A stretch of 64,000 nt of DNA from Sorangium cellulosum So0157-2 (lineage in GTDB: Bacteria > Myxococcota_A > Polyangia > Polyangiales > Polyangiaceae): the NCBI RefSeq assembly GCF_000418325.1, contig NC_021658.1, forward strand, positions 2,914,001 to 2,978,000. Reading direction: 5' to 3'. The notes beneath the pieces are model-generated. The model made no database searches. It saw nothing but the letters and a program-made list of their open reading frames with translations, and was not told the DNA's origin. The translations under genes and the position numbers were made by a program. Below are positions 52,435 through 62,043 of the stretch, piece by piece; position 1 is the stretch's first letter; every line of letters starts with the position of its first letter.

Positions 52435-53136
52435 TCAGCCGGCCTTGAGGAAGGGGCTCCACTCGTCGAACGAGTGCGGCAAGCCGAGCAGGATCTGCAT
52501 GGTCGCCGACCAGCGCGGCGGCACCGGCTGGCGGATGAGCCGCATGCTGGCCTCGTCCGGCGTGCGCCAGCCCTTGCGGAGGTTGCACGTGCGGCAGGCG
52601 GTCACGAGGTTCTCCCAGGAGTCCTCGCCGCCGCGCGACCGAGGGAGCACGTGGTCGATGTTGAGATCGCGGACGGGCGGGCGGCGCGCGCAGTACTGGC
52701 ACTGGTGCGCGTCGCGCAGCATCACGTTCTTTCGCGTGAGCCGGATCGTCGGGCGCCGCATGCGCTCGTAGCGGCGGAGGTGCAGGACGCGCGGCACGCG
52801 GAGCGAGCCGCCGACCACGGGGAGGCCGTCGTCCTTGTCCCGCACCGGCAGCCGCCGCCAGGCCGAGAAATCGTGGAGATCGCCGAGCTCGTCGATGGCG
52901 AGGGCGGCGCCGCCGAAGAGCAGCAGGAAAGCGCGGCGCGCCGTCGTGATCTGCACAGGCTGGAAGAAGCGGTTCACCACGAGGACGGGAAGATCGAGCG
53001 GCTCGGTCCTGCGCTCGCGGTGAAACCCCGAAGACGCGTCGCCGAGATCGAGCTCCTCGTGAGGAGAGCCCCCCGGGACTGTAGCTACCCCGTCCGGCAC
53101 GCTGAGGAGTGTAGCAACGAAAGCCCCCTTGAACAT
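52435..53136 (-). CDS. HNH endonuclease family protein
   Basis: A 233-aa protein of the widespread stand-alone HNH family: C-terminal zinc/HNH module RDAHQCQYCARRP, LNIDHVLPRSRGG, ENLVTACRTCNLRKG with four Cys ligands and the catalytic His of IDH. The N-terminal part (VLVVNRFFQPVQITTARRAFLLLFGGAA) is also typical of the family. Its role is not settled; many genomes carry one without a restriction partner, so it is not clearly a defence gene. Unlike the island's HNH protein it keeps all zinc cysteines. Confidence 0.88.
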   Translation of the reverse strand: MFKGAFVATLLSVPDGVATVPGGSPHEELDLGDASSGFHRERRTEPLDLPVLVVNRFFQPVQITTARRAFLLLFGGAALAIDELGDLHDFSAWRRLPVRDKDDGLPVVGGSLRVPRVLHLRRYERMRRPTIRLTRKNVMLRDAHQCQYCARRPPVRDLNIDHVLPRSRGGEDSWENLVTACRTCNLRKGWRTPDEASMRLIRQPVPPRWSATMQILLGLPHSFDEWSPFLKAG

Positions 53137-53438
53137 CCGGTGCTGCAGCGCGGAAATTCTGCTGGAACGCCGCCGTCGCGGAGGGCCGCGCGCGGGGCGC
53201 GCCCCGGGGCCGTCGCCTGGAGACCGCGCCCGGTCCGCTGAGGCGCGGGGGGCCGTCGTCGAGGCAGGACCGGCGGCCCGGCGGGAGGCCAGGAGGCCGG
53301 CGCCCGAGCATCGTGGGCCGGGGGCGTCGCCCCGCGCCGCGGACCGCTTTCGGTCGGGCGCCGGTTTCGGTAAGACGCGTCCATGCCGAGGGACGGTCGC
53401 CTCCTGGGTGGAGCCGCCGGGGTGGGGAAGCAGGTCGG
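53137..53438. other. 302-base divergent gap, nothing identified
   Basis: Very GC-rich DNA between the HNH gene (-) and the exonuclease gene (+). It should hold both promoters, but no consensus could be singled out, and the open frames are shadows. Confidence 0.5.
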
Positions 53439-54335
53439 ATGACGGAGCAGCGCGAAGGAGCGGAGCCAGAGCGGACGACCGGCGCGGAGCCCCCCGCCGG
53501 CTCGCCGTGGGACGATCCGATCGAGCGCGCGCCGCTCGTGTTCCTCGATCTCGAGATGACGGGCCTGCGCCCCGAGAGCGACCGCGTGATCGAGGTCTGC
53601 GCCGAGCGGGTGCGGGGGGACACGTGCGAGGACGCGATCACGTCGCTCGTGAGGCCCGAGCCGGGCGTGTTCGGCAACGCGCACGTGCACGGCATCGATC
53701 CGCGGGAGCTCGCGGGCGCGCCCACGTTCGCCGAGCTCTGCGATCGCATCGATCGGGTGACGGAGGGCGCGGTGCTCGTCGCCCACGCGGCCGCGTGGGA
53801 CGTCGCGTTCCTGGAGGCGGAGCTCGCGCGGGCGGGGAAGGCGAGGCGCGTGCCGCACTACCTCGACACGCTCGTCCTCTCCCGCCGGGCCTTCGCCCTG
53901 CCGAGCCACAGCCTCGCCTCCCTCTGCCGGGAGCTCGGCGTGCACCGCGAGCGCGCCCACCGCGCCGAGGACGACGTGCACGCCCTGCGCGGCGTGTTCC
54001 GCAAGGTGCTGGAGGTCCTCGCCCCGCGCACGCCGCGCGACCTGTGGCACGTCCGGATCGGCGAGCGCCACGCGCGCCCGGAGCTGGTCGCCGCGGCGGT
54101 GCGCGCGGCAGAGCATGGCGCCACGGTGCGGGTGCGGTACCGGCCGGCGCGCCGCGGGCCGGAGGAGCTCGTCGTACGGGTGACGGGGGTGCGAACGGAC
54201 CTCGACCCACCCCGGGTTCTCGGCTATCTGCTCCCGTCGCGCAGCCGCCGCGAGCTACGGGCCGATCGCATCCTGGCGATCGAGCCGATTTCGTCGGGAG
54301 AAATCGGCCCGGACGGCGCGCCGCAAAGGGCCTGA
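53439..54335 (+). CDS. DnaQ-like DEDDh exonuclease fused to a WYL-like domain
   Basis: A 298-aa protein. The N-terminal domain (about 32-190) is a 3'-5' exonuclease: FLDLEMTGL (D37, E39), AHAAAWDVAFLE (D121) and HRAEDD (H174, D179, the DEDDh spacing). The C-terminal domain (about 214-286, ARPELVAAAVRAAEHGATVRVRYRP to ELRADRILAIEP) resembles a WYL domain, a ligand- or nucleic-acid-sensing module usually found in regulators of DNA repair and phage defence. ATG 53439 begins MTEQREG. It may be a damage-responsive proofreading or degradation enzyme (inference). Confidence 0.82.
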   Translation: MTEQREGAEPERTTGAEPPAGSPWDDPIERAPLVFLDLEMTGLRPESDRVIEVCAERVRGDTCEDAITSLVRPEPGVFGNAHVHGIDPRELAGAPTFAELCDRIDRVTEGAVLVAHAAAWDVAFLEAELARAGKARRVPHYLDTLVLSRRAFALPSHSLASLCRELGVHRERAHRAEDDVHALRGVFRKVLEVLAPRTPRDLWHVRIGERHARPELVAAAVRAAEHGATVRVRYRPARRGPEELVVRVTGVRTDLDPPRVLGYLLPSRSRRELRADRILAIEPISSGEIGPDGAPQRA

Positions 54336-54342
54336 GATCCAC

Positions 54343-55806
54343 GTGCGAATCCATTCGAATCGAAACGCGCCGACGAGGAGCTCCCTCGCTGTTCGCCTCG
54401 GCGGCCTGCTGACCGCGACCCTCCTCGCGTCGTGCTCGACGATGGTCGGCCCGGAGTCCGCCCGCCCGCCGGCGGCGGAGAAGTGGCTCGCCCGCGCTCG
54501 ACAGGAGTTTCAGTCCGCCGACGTCGACAACGCGCGCGATGCGGTCGCGAAGGCGCTGACGATCGTCCCGGCCGACACCGAGGCCCGCCTGCTCGCGGGG
54601 CGCATCGCGCTGGCCCGGCTCGACTACGCCGAGGCGCTGCGCCTCCTCAAGGGCGTCGCCGGCTCCGAGGCCGCCGGGATCCGCGGGCGCGCGCTCTGGT
54701 ACAAGGGCGACCTCGACGCCGCCGCCGACGAGCTCGAGGCGATGCTCGACGATCCGGACGTGGTCGACGACTGGGCGAAGTCGATCGCCAAGCTGGCGCG
54801 GCGCGGGGCGGGGCGCGCGCCGTTCACGCTCTCGGGCGGGCTCCTGGCGGCGATCGAGATGCCCCACGTCAACCCCGCGGCGCCCTTCTTCGTCGTCGAG
54901 CTCGAGATCGACGGCGAGTCGGCGCTCGCGATGGTGTCGACCGGCACCGGCGAGGTGGTCCTCGACAGCAGCACGCGCAAGGAGCCGAGCTGGGTCTCGC
55001 TCCGCTTCGGCCGGCGGCTCGAGGTCAACGACGTCCCGGCGCTCACGCAGGACCTCTCGGGCATCTCGAAGCAGATCGGCGCGCCGGTCAAGGCGCTGCT
55101 CGGGGTGAACCTGATCCGGCACCTCAACGCGACCATCGACTACGCCGGCCGGCAGTTCGTCGTGCGCAGCTTCTCCCCGCCGGCGCCGCCCGACGCGACG
55201 CGCGTCGACGTGGCCTTCATCAAGGGCGGCGGCATGGTGCTGCGCAGCAGCCTCGGGCCCGACAAGACGGTGCAGGCGCCGATGCTCATCGACACGTCGA
55301 TGACGTTCCCGATCGCGCTCGACAAGGAGGGCTGGAAGAAGGCGGGCTTCGAGGCCGACGGCCTGAAGCGGGTCGAGCAGGATCCGGAGCAGAAGCTGAA
55401 GCAGGGCGTCGTGCCGATGCTGCGGCTCGGCGCGCTGGAGATCCCCAAGGTCCCCGGCGTGTACGGGGCGCCGCTCCAGGCCGTCGAGAAGCAGCTCCAG
55501 CTCGATCTGGACGGCGTGATCGGCGCGGGGCTGCTCGCCTACTTCCGCGTCACCTTCGCCGACGGCGGCCGGCTCATGTGGATCGAGGACGACACCGCCG
55601 TGAACAAGGTGCTCCAGGGCGGCGAGCCGGCGCCCGCGAACGAGGGGCAGGTCCCCGCCGCCCCCGCGGACGGGGCCGGCCCCGCGGGCGGGATCGGCTC
55701 GCCCGCGCCTCAGGCGCCCGCGCCCCAGGCGCCGCCGGCCCCGCCCGCGGCCGCGCCGAAGTCGACACCGCCCGCAGGCGCTCCCAAGCGGACGCCGGAC
55801 CGGTGA
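54343..55806 (+). CDS. TPR and retropepsin-like aspartic protease lipoprotein
   Basis: A 487-aa protein with a lipobox (LLTATLLASCSTM), a TPR-like helical region (about 45-140, EKWLARARQEFQSADVDNARDAVAKAL) and a beta-rich region with two retropepsin-like halves (FFVVELEIDGESALAMVSTGTGEVVLDSS; APMLIDTSMTFPIALD). In the first half the expected D-T/S-G is ST-G, so only the second half keeps an Asp; activity is doubtful. A Pro/Ala-rich tail follows. Start is GTG 54343, eight bases after the exonuclease stop. The stop overlaps a possible GTG start of coaD. Confidence 0.7.
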   Translation: MRIHSNRNAPTRSSLAVRLGGLLTATLLASCSTMVGPESARPPAAEKWLARARQEFQSADVDNARDAVAKALTIVPADTEARLLAGRIALARLDYAEALRLLKGVAGSEAAGIRGRALWYKGDLDAAADELEAMLDDPDVVDDWAKSIAKLARRGAGRAPFTLSGGLLAAIEMPHVNPAAPFFVVELEIDGESALAMVSTGTGEVVLDSSTRKEPSWVSLRFGRRLEVNDVPALTQDLSGISKQIGAPVKALLGVNLIRHLNATIDYAGRQFVVRSFSPPAPPDATRVDVAFIKGGGMVLRSSLGPDKTVQAPMLIDTSMTFPIALDKEGWKKAGFEADGLKRVEQDPEQKLKQGVVPMLRLGALEIPKVPGVYGAPLQAVEKQLQLDLDGVIGAGLLAYFRVTFADGGRLMWIEDDTAVNKVLQGGEPAPANEGQVPAAPADGAGPAGGIGSPAPQAPAPQAPPAPPAAAPKSTPPAGAPKRTPDR

Positions 55807-55811
55807 GCGCG

Positions 55812-56309
55812 ATGGCCAAGGAACTGCTGGCGGTCTACGCGGGGAGCTTCGATCCGATCACGTTCGGTCACCTCGACCTGATCCAGCGGGCGTCGAAGCT
55901 GTTCGATCAGGTGATCATCGCGGTCGGCCGGCATCCGACGAAGCACCCGCTCTTCACCTACTCGGAGCGGCTGGAGCTCCTGCGCCAGACCACGAGCGAG
56001 GTGTCGAACGCGCGGATCGACTCGTTCGAGGGGCTGCTCATCCAGTACTGCCAGCGGGTCGGCGCGCGGGTGATCGTCCGCGGGCTGCGCGCGGCGACCG
56101 ACTTCGAGTACGAGCTGCAGATCGCCCACGCGAACGCGGACATGCTCCCCGGCGTCGACACCGTGTTCCTGCCGACGCGCACGCATTACGGCTTCGTCTC
56201 GGCGTCGCTCGTGCGCGAGATCGCGAGCCACGGCGGTGACGTCAGCCACTACGCCCCCGCCGTCGTCTGCGACGCGCTCCGGGCGAAGTTCGGCGCCGCG
56301 AAGCCCTGA
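55812..56309 (+). CDS. coaD: Phosphopantetheine adenylyltransferase
   Basis: A 165-aa nucleotidyltransferase for the penultimate step of CoA synthesis (4'-phosphopantetheine to dephospho-CoA). Motifs: AGSFDPITFGHLDLI with the TxGH motif, RGLRAATDFEYELQIAHAN, and the VSASLVREIA loop corresponding to ISSTxVRE. Length is normal. ATG 55812 (MAKELL) is chosen; GTG 55803 would add three residues and overlap the previous stop. Confidence 0.95.
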   Translation: MAKELLAVYAGSFDPITFGHLDLIQRASKLFDQVIIAVGRHPTKHPLFTYSERLELLRQTTSEVSNARIDSFEGLLIQYCQRVGARVIVRGLRAATDFEYELQIAHANADMLPGVDTVFLPTRTHYGFVSASLVREIASHGGDVSHYAPAVVCDALRAKFGAAKP

Positions 56310-56321
56310 GCGCCGGCGCGC

Positions 56322-57353
56322 TCAGTAGGTGCCGAACGGGGTCGGCATCAGCAGCAGCACGAAGAGGATCAGCGTCACCACCGCGATCGCCTTGCGCCCC
56401 GGCGACAGCTCGCCGGGCTCCGTGGGCGGGTGCTCCCGCCCGCCCATCCGCAGCATCAGGTAGACGAGGCCGAACCACGTGAGCCACGGCATCCCGTTCG
56501 CGACGCCGGCGCGCAGCGCGCCGGAGAGCCCGTCCGCGATGAACTGCCGCGTGAAGTAGGCGACGTTGCCGACGAAGAGCGCGAGCATCAGGAAGTGCGC
56601 GGCGCGGCCGTAGCGGTCCTGCCGCTTGCCGAACAGCGCGTAGGCGACGTGCCCGCCGTCGAGCTGGCCGACCGGGAAGAGGTTGAACGCCGTGATGAGC
56701 AGCCCGGCCCACCCGGCCATCGCCGTGGGGCCGAGGAAGACGTCGTGGCTCTCGGGGATCGGGCCGACAGCCAGCCGCCTCAGCAGCAGGTAGAGGAGGC
56801 TCCGCCCCTCCTGCAGCGCGGGCCCCGACGTGGCGTGCACCTCCGACTGCATCAGGCCCACGAACAGGACGGGGAGGGCCACGACGAGGCCCGCCAGCGG
56901 CCCGGAGGCGCCGATGTCGAGCAGCGCGTTCCGCGACTTGATCCTGCCCTTCATCGAGATCACGGCGCCCATCGTGCCGAGCGGGCTCACGATCGGGAGC
57001 GGGATGAAGTAGGGGAGCGACGCCTCGACCCCGTGCGCGCGCGCCGCGAAGTAGTGCCCGAACTCGTGCGCCAGCAGGATCGACAGGAACGGCACCGCGA
57101 ACGGCCAAGTCTGCGGCAGCGCCTTCACGAAGGCGAGCGCGCTGTCGTCCTCCGGCGAGATCGGAGCCCAGAGGGTGCCGGCGACGAACACCGAGACGAC
57201 CGTCAGGCAGAAGAGCGCGAGGTTCTTCTTCCAGCGAAGCGGGGGCGGACGCGAGGCGGCGGCGCTCGGCCCTGGGAAGCTCGCCGCCGAAGGCGAGAGC
57301 TCGGCGTCCAAGTCGAGCGCGCTCGGGGAGGAGGTTCGACGATCGTCGGTCAT
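56322..57353 (-). CDS. Site-2 protease family (M50) membrane metalloprotease
   Basis: A 343-aa polytopic protein with the zinc motif LLAHEFGHYF (HEFGH at 96-100) and the downstream FPVGQLDGGHVAYALFG element that supplies the Asp ligand. The lineup of helices fits the group of site-2 proteases without PDZ domains that cleave membrane-bound regulators. A disordered leader (about 1-38) is cytosolic. Substrate unknown. Converges with coaD 12 bases apart. Confidence 0.9.
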   Translation of the reverse strand: MTDDRRTSSPSALDLDAELSPSAASFPGPSAAASRPPPLRWKKNLALFCLTVVSVFVAGTLWAPISPEDDSALAFVKALPQTWPFAVPFLSILLAHEFGHYFAARAHGVEASLPYFIPLPIVSPLGTMGAVISMKGRIKSRNALLDIGASGPLAGLVVALPVLFVGLMQSEVHATSGPALQEGRSLLYLLLRRLAVGPIPESHDVFLGPTAMAGWAGLLITAFNLFPVGQLDGGHVAYALFGKRQDRYGRAAHFLMLALFVGNVAYFTRQFIADGLSGALRAGVANGMPWLTWFGLVYLMLRMGGREHPPTEPGELSPGRKAIAVVTLILFVLLLMPTPFGTY

Positions 57354-57675
57354 GCGCCGCTAAGCGTGGCCGTCTCCTCGTCGCCGCTCAAGCGGTCCGC
57401 GCGATCCCGCGTCCGGGCGGGCAGCTCGCCGCGCGCCGCGCCGGATGACCTTGCGCGTCAGCCCTGCGCCCTCGTGCTCCGGCGGAGCCAGCCGGGCCGG
57501 CGGGAGCGGCCGCGCCGGCCCGGGCCCTCGCAGGCGAGCGCGCCGCGGCCGCGGATCGGTGCGGCGGCGAACCTCCCGCTGCGCCCGCGCCGCGCCGGGT
57601 CGGCCCGCGCGCTCTTCTGCGCCGCCGCTGCGCGCGTTTGCCCTTCGACAGGCGCGACTGCGCTACGATCGATCC
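57354..57675. other. 322-base divergent gap, nothing identified
   Basis: GC-rich DNA between the site-2 protease gene (-) and the kinase gene (+). Only shadow frames are present and no promoter could be fixed. Confidence 0.5.
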
Positions 57676-58635
57676 ATGCCTCCTGCTCGCGTCGCCGCCG
57701 AAGCGCTCGTGGGCAAGCTCCTCTGCAACAAGTACCGCGTCGTGCAGCTGCTCGGCAGCGGCGGCGTCGGGCACGTCTACCTCGCCGATCGCGCCGGCAG
57801 GCCCCAGGAGGCCGCGCCGTCGCGCGTCGCGCTCAAGGTCCTCCGGGCAGAGCTCCGCGACGATCCGCTGGTCGTCGCGCGGTTCGAGCGAGAGGCGGAC
57901 GCCGCGTCGCGCGTCCGTCACCCCAACGTCCTCCGCGTCGAGGCGCTCGAGCGCGCCGGCGACGCGCCGTGCTTCGCGATGGATCTGCTCGTCGGCCTCG
58001 ACCTCGCCGACACGCTGAGCTTCACGCGCTCCCTCGTCCCCGCGCGCGCGGTCCGGATCGCCGCCCACCTCGCCGCGGGCCTCGAGGCCGCGCACCGGGC
58101 CGGGGTGATCCACCGCGACGTGAAGCCGGAGAACGTGTTCCTCGTGCACGCCGCCGATGGGCGCGAGATCGTCAAGCTGCTCGACTTCGGGCTCTCGTTC
58201 ATCGCGGGCCAGGGCGAAGGCGCGCTCTTCCCCCGGGTCGTGGGGACGCCCGAGTACATGGCGCCCGAGCAGGCGCACGGCGCTCCGGCGGCGCCCGCCG
58301 CCGACGTCTACTCCCTCGGCATCGTGCTCTACGAGATGCTCGCGGGCCGCGTGCCGTTCCAGGGGACGTACCCGGCGATCGCGGAGAAGCACGCGCGCGA
58401 GCCGCCGCCGCCGCCGCACCGGCTACACCCGGGGCTCCTCATGTCGCGCGAGCTCGACGCGGTCGTGCGCAAGGCGCTCGTGAAGGATCCGCGCGGCCGG
58501 TTCGCCTCGATGGCGGAGCTGCGGCAGGCGCTGCTCGCGACGCCGGAGGCCAGCGCCGGGGCGCCGCCCGCCGCCCAGCCGGACGCGGCCCCGCCGCCGG
58601 CCCCCGGGCTCGGGCACTGGGGTACCAAACCGTGA
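57676..58635 (+). CDS. Eukaryotic-like Ser/Thr protein kinase, soluble
   Basis: A 319-aa Hanks-type kinase, the kind abundant in myxobacteria. The glycine loop LGSGGVGHVYLAD (26-38), K54 (VALKVL), catalytic loop HRDVKPEN (146-153), DFG (170-172) and activation segment GTPEYMAPEQ are all intact, so it should be active. After the kinase domain there is only a short Ala/Pro tail; there is no transmembrane or sensor domain. Substrates unknown. Confidence 0.93.
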   Translation: MPPARVAAEALVGKLLCNKYRVVQLLGSGGVGHVYLADRAGRPQEAAPSRVALKVLRAELRDDPLVVARFEREADAASRVRHPNVLRVEALERAGDAPCFAMDLLVGLDLADTLSFTRSLVPARAVRIAAHLAAGLEAAHRAGVIHRDVKPENVFLVHAADGREIVKLLDFGLSFIAGQGEGALFPRVVGTPEYMAPEQAHGAPAAPAADVYSLGIVLYEMLAGRVPFQGTYPAIAEKHAREPPPPPHRLHPGLLMSRELDAVVRKALVKDPRGRFASMAELRQALLATPEASAGAPPAAQPDAAPPPAPGLGHWGTKP

Positions 58636-58914
58636 CGCCGGCTCGCTTCAGAGGCTTCTGTCGGCCCTCCTGCGCCTCGGCTTTGCTCTCACGGCGAAGC
58701 CCTGCTAGACGGCCGTTAGCATCTCTTGTTCCGGGCGACAGCCGGATCCGCTCGCCAGGCCGAAGCAGGCCGAGGCGAGCGAGCCGGCACGGTTCGGGGG
58801 TCCGCGGGCGCGGGCCTCATCGCGCGGGTCGGTTCTCCAGGGAGTACCCAGAATCGCGCGCCAGTCGTCCTCCACTCCTCCAGGCGCTGCCTGGTGCTTT
58901 CTCGGTTGCTGATT

Positions 58915-60282
58915 ATGGGTCGCGCGACCCCATCTCCTGATAACGGCACAGCGGCACATCAAGACGCCGATCTCCCGACCTACGAGGTCCGAAGCGCCCC
59001 CGGGCTGCGCGTTGGGCCCGAGGGCGAGCTCGTGCCGACGGATACGGGCGCCCTCGACGGCGATCCGTTCCGCGTCGAGCTCGTCGACGAAGACATCCCC
59101 ACCCCGCGCCGCTTCCAGGTCGTCTTCGACGAAGCGCGGATCGATCCGGACGTCCAGAAAGTCGTCCGGCGCCTCGTTCGCCACGGTTACCAGGCCTACC
59201 TGGTAGGCGGTTGTGTGCGGGACTTGCTGCTCGATCGCCGCCCGAAAGATTTCGACGTCGCCACCAGCGCCCGTCCGGAGGAGGTCCGCGAGCTGTTCCG
59301 CAACTCGCGCATCATCGGCCGGCGGTTTCGCCTGGTGCACGTCCTCTTTCAGGGCGGGAAGGTCATCGAGGTGGCGACCTTCCGCCGCAACCCGAAGGAG
59401 GACTCCGAGGACGGGAGCGAGCTGCTCATCCGGAGCGACAACGCGTTCGGCGTCGCGCACGAGGACGCCCTGCGCCGCGACTTCCGGATCAACGCGCTCT
59501 TCTACGACGTGGAGGCGCGGCAGATCCTCGACTGGGTCGGCGGCATGGAGGACGTGCGCCGCCAGGTGGTCCACACGATCGGCGACCCCGAGACGCGCTT
59601 CCGCGAGGATCCGATCCGCATCCTGCGCGCGCTCAAGTTCGCCGGCCGGCTGGGCTTCGCGATCACCCCGGACGTGTACGACGCGGTCGTCTACTGCCGC
59701 GACGCGCTCGCGCTCGCGGCGCGCCCGCGCCTCTCGGAGGAGATCCTGCGCCTTTTGCGCGGCGGCCAGGCGCGCCGCACCATCTACCTCGCGTGGGAGA
59801 CGGGGGTGCTCGACGTCCTCCTGCCCGAGGTCTCGGCGCTGCTCTACGACGATCGCGGCGACGACGGCCCGGGCCAGCGCCTCTGGCGCGTGCTCGACTA
59901 CGTCGACCGGCGCACCGCCGCGGACCGGCCGCTCGACGACACGGTCCTCTGGACGCTCCTGCTCCTCGAGCCGATGAAGGAGGCCTGCGACGGCGTCCGC
60001 GATCGCGCCGCGGCGGTCGCCGACTTCCTCGAGCCGCTCATCGACCGGCTGGCCATCTCCCGCCGGTACGCCGACGGGATGCGCCGCATCGTCGCCGTCC
60101 TGCCGAGGCTGGCCGGCGGCCGCGCCGGCCGCTTCGCGCGGACCGACATCTTCCAGCCCGCCCTCGACGTGCTCGCCGCCGAGCTGACCGCGCGCGGGGA
60201 ATCCACCGAGGCGATCGACCGGCTCCGCTCCGCCCCGCAGCCGCGGCGCCACCACGCCGATGCGGCGCAGCACCGGCGCTGA
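58915..60282 (+). CDS. pcnB: Poly(A) polymerase I
   Basis: A 455-aa class II nucleotidyltransferase. The catalytic GG-loop is LVGGCVRDLLLDRRPKDFDVAT (GG 98-99, DFD 112-114), and IIGRRFRLVHV is the signature that separates bacterial poly(A) polymerases from CCA-adding enzymes; RRDFRINALFYD and REDPIRILRALKFAGRLGF follow. It adds 3' A-tails that promote RNA decay. ATG 58915 is preferred; an open extension to 58726 shows no family similarity. The C-terminus is basic. Confidence 0.9.
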   Translation: MGRATPSPDNGTAAHQDADLPTYEVRSAPGLRVGPEGELVPTDTGALDGDPFRVELVDEDIPTPRRFQVVFDEARIDPDVQKVVRRLVRHGYQAYLVGGCVRDLLLDRRPKDFDVATSARPEEVRELFRNSRIIGRRFRLVHVLFQGGKVIEVATFRRNPKEDSEDGSELLIRSDNAFGVAHEDALRRDFRINALFYDVEARQILDWVGGMEDVRRQVVHTIGDPETRFREDPIRILRALKFAGRLGFAITPDVYDAVVYCRDALALAARPRLSEEILRLLRGGQARRTIYLAWETGVLDVLLPEVSALLYDDRGDDGPGQRLWRVLDYVDRRTAADRPLDDTVLWTLLLLEPMKEACDGVRDRAAAVADFLEPLIDRLAISRRYADGMRRIVAVLPRLAGGRAGRFARTDIFQPALDVLAAELTARGESTEAIDRLRSAPQPRRHHADAAQHRR

Positions 60283-60384
60283 CCGGGGCGCCGGTGGCCG
60301 ACCGCGCCGGCCGGCGGCAGGCGCGCGGACGGACCGGCCGGCGTGGAACATCGCCGGGGTTTCTGGTTTCATAACAGCCCCCTG

Positions 60385-62043
60385 ATGTCCGCTCCGGTCG
60401 CGCGCCCGCGCCCTGCTGCTCTGCCCGCTGTCTCCGCCTCCCGGCGCCGGCTCGGCGGCTGGGCGCGCGGCCTGCTCGTGTTCGCGCTCGCCTGCGCCGT
60501 GTCGCCGCTCGCGGACGCGCAGGTGTCGCTCCTCCACGAATTCATCGCGCCGGACCCCGCGGAGGACGTCTCGCTCGCCACGACCACGCTCGACGGAGGG
60601 CTCCCGGCCGCGATCCAGACGCCGAGCGGCCTGGCCACGGCGCCCGATCCGCAGCGCCCGCCGTCGAACCAGCAGCAGGTCTACAGCACCGTCGGCTCCG
60701 ACGCCGGCCCCGAGGCCTCCTACGAGCCGGATCGCGACACCCGCCGGCCGAACATCGAGCGCTACGACGACCCGTTCTCCCCGGCGACCGCGCCGTTCAA
60801 GCGGCTGCAGGCCTACGACGCCGTCAGGGCGGACTACTCGCTCGTCGTCCGCGATCGGAGCCTGAAGGCGGTCGAGGTCGGCGGCAAGGTCGCGGCAGGC
60901 GACGAGGCGTTCTACGGGGACATCGCGGTCGACCTCGTGCCGAACGAGCCGGTCCGGATCCCGACGGTCGGGCCGGACACGCGGCTCGTGCGGGTGCACG
61001 TGAACCCCGACACGCCGGTGGTCGTGCTGCGCGACGGCGCCGACAACTGGTTCGTGCGCGGCACGAAGAGCGCGCGCGTCCGGCTCATCGTGCAGCTCGC
61101 GATCGCCCGCGCGACCTTCGGCAGCGATTTCGCCGAGGTCGACTGGGGCAAGCTCGCGCCGTTCCGCCCGCCGCAGGAGCCCTCCCACGAGGCGGCGTTC
61201 AAGCAGGTCGCCCAGGCGATCGGCATCTCGACGGCGATGCGGCCGCGCGAGGTCGTGCAGAAGATGGTCGAGTACTTCCGGTCCTTCGCCCCGTCGGACG
61301 ACCCGCCCAAGGGGCACGGGGACATCTACCTCGATCTCGCGCTGTCGCGAAAAGGCGTCTGCCGCCATCGCGCCTTCGCGTTCCTCGTCACGGCCCTGCA
61401 CATCGGGATCCCCGCGCGCATGGTCGTCAACGAGGCGCACGCCTGGGTCGAGGTCTTCGACGGCTCGCTCTGGCACCGCATCGATCTCGGGGGCGCCGCC
61501 CTCAACATGGACCAGGAGGTCGATCCGAGCCGCCCGCCGTACGTGCCGCCGCCGGACCCCTACAGCTGGCCGGAGCAGCGCGACTCGGGCCAGGACCTCG
61601 CCGATCGGACGCGCGCCGAGCAGATGCAGCAGGGGCCGCCCGGCCCGGGCGGCGCCGGCTCCGCCAGCGCGGGCGCGCCGCCGCCTCCGGCCCCGCCGGC
61701 GCCCACCCCCACGAGCGACGCGGCCGAGCGCGCCGCGGCGCGCACCGACGTCGCCGTGACCGCGGTGGACAGGGAAATCCGCCGCGGGTTTCCGCTCCAC
61801 CTGCAGGGCCAGGTGAGCAGCGACGGGGCGCCGTGCGGTCACGTGCGCGTCGACGTGATCCTGACGGGGAACGCGGCGCCGCAGGGCCTGACGATCGGCT
61901 CGCTGTCGACCGATGAGCGCGGCCGCTACGACGGGGCCGTGATCATCCCCGGCGATGTCGCGCTCGGCGACTACGAGCTCGCGGTCGCGACGCCGGGCGA
62001 CGCCCGCTGCAAGGCCGGCCGCACCGAGGCGGCCGCGCCGTGA
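60385..62043 (+). CDS. Exported transglutaminase-like protein
   Basis: A 552-aa secreted protein: signal peptide ([18 protein letters not shown]), a beta-rich N-terminal domain, a transglutaminase-like domain with triad C326 ([12 protein letters not shown]), H352 (NEAHAWVEV) and D367 (WHRIDLGG), then a Pro/Gly-rich linker and a C-terminal beta-sandwich (about 470-550, [23 protein letters not shown]). Such proteins are proteases or crosslinkers of the envelope; the reaction cannot be told. The stop overlaps the Nudix gene's GTG start by four bases. Confidence 0.82.
   Translation: MSAPVARPRPAALPAVSASRRRLGGWARGLLVFALACAVSPLADAQVSLLHEFIAPDPAEDVSLATTTLDGGLPAAIQTPSGLATAPDPQRPPSNQQQVYSTVGSDAGPEASYEPDRDTRRPNIERYDDPFSPATAPFKRLQAYDAVRADYSLVVRDRSLKAVEVGGKVAAGDEAFYGDIAVDLVPNEPVRIPTVGPDTRLVRVHVNPDTPVVVLRDGADNWFVRGTKSARVRLIVQLAIARATFGSDFAEVDWGKLAPFRPPQEPSHEAAFKQVAQAIGISTAMRPREVVQKMVEYFRSFAPSDDPPKGHGDIYLDLALSRKGVCRHRAFAFLVTALHIGIPARMVVNEAHAWVEVFDGSLWHRIDLGGAALNMDQEVDPSRPPYVPPPDPYSWPEQRDSGQDLADRTRAEQMQQGPPGPGGAGSASAGAPPPPAPPAPTPTSDAAERAAARTDVAVTAVDREIRRGFPLHLQGQVSSDGAPCGHVRVDVILTGNAAPQGLTIGSLSTDERGRYDGAVIIPGDVALGDYELAVATPGDARCKAGRTEAAAP

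Noticed and set aside
52435..53136. HNH gene as part of a restriction system
   Set aside because: It belongs to a widespread stand-alone HNH family, and no methylase, ATPase or specificity gene is adjacent.
58705..61842. Minus-strand open frame of 1045 codons
   Set aside because: It is antisense to pcnB and the transglutaminase-like gene, both of which have full family motifs. The composition is that of a GC-rich shadow frame.
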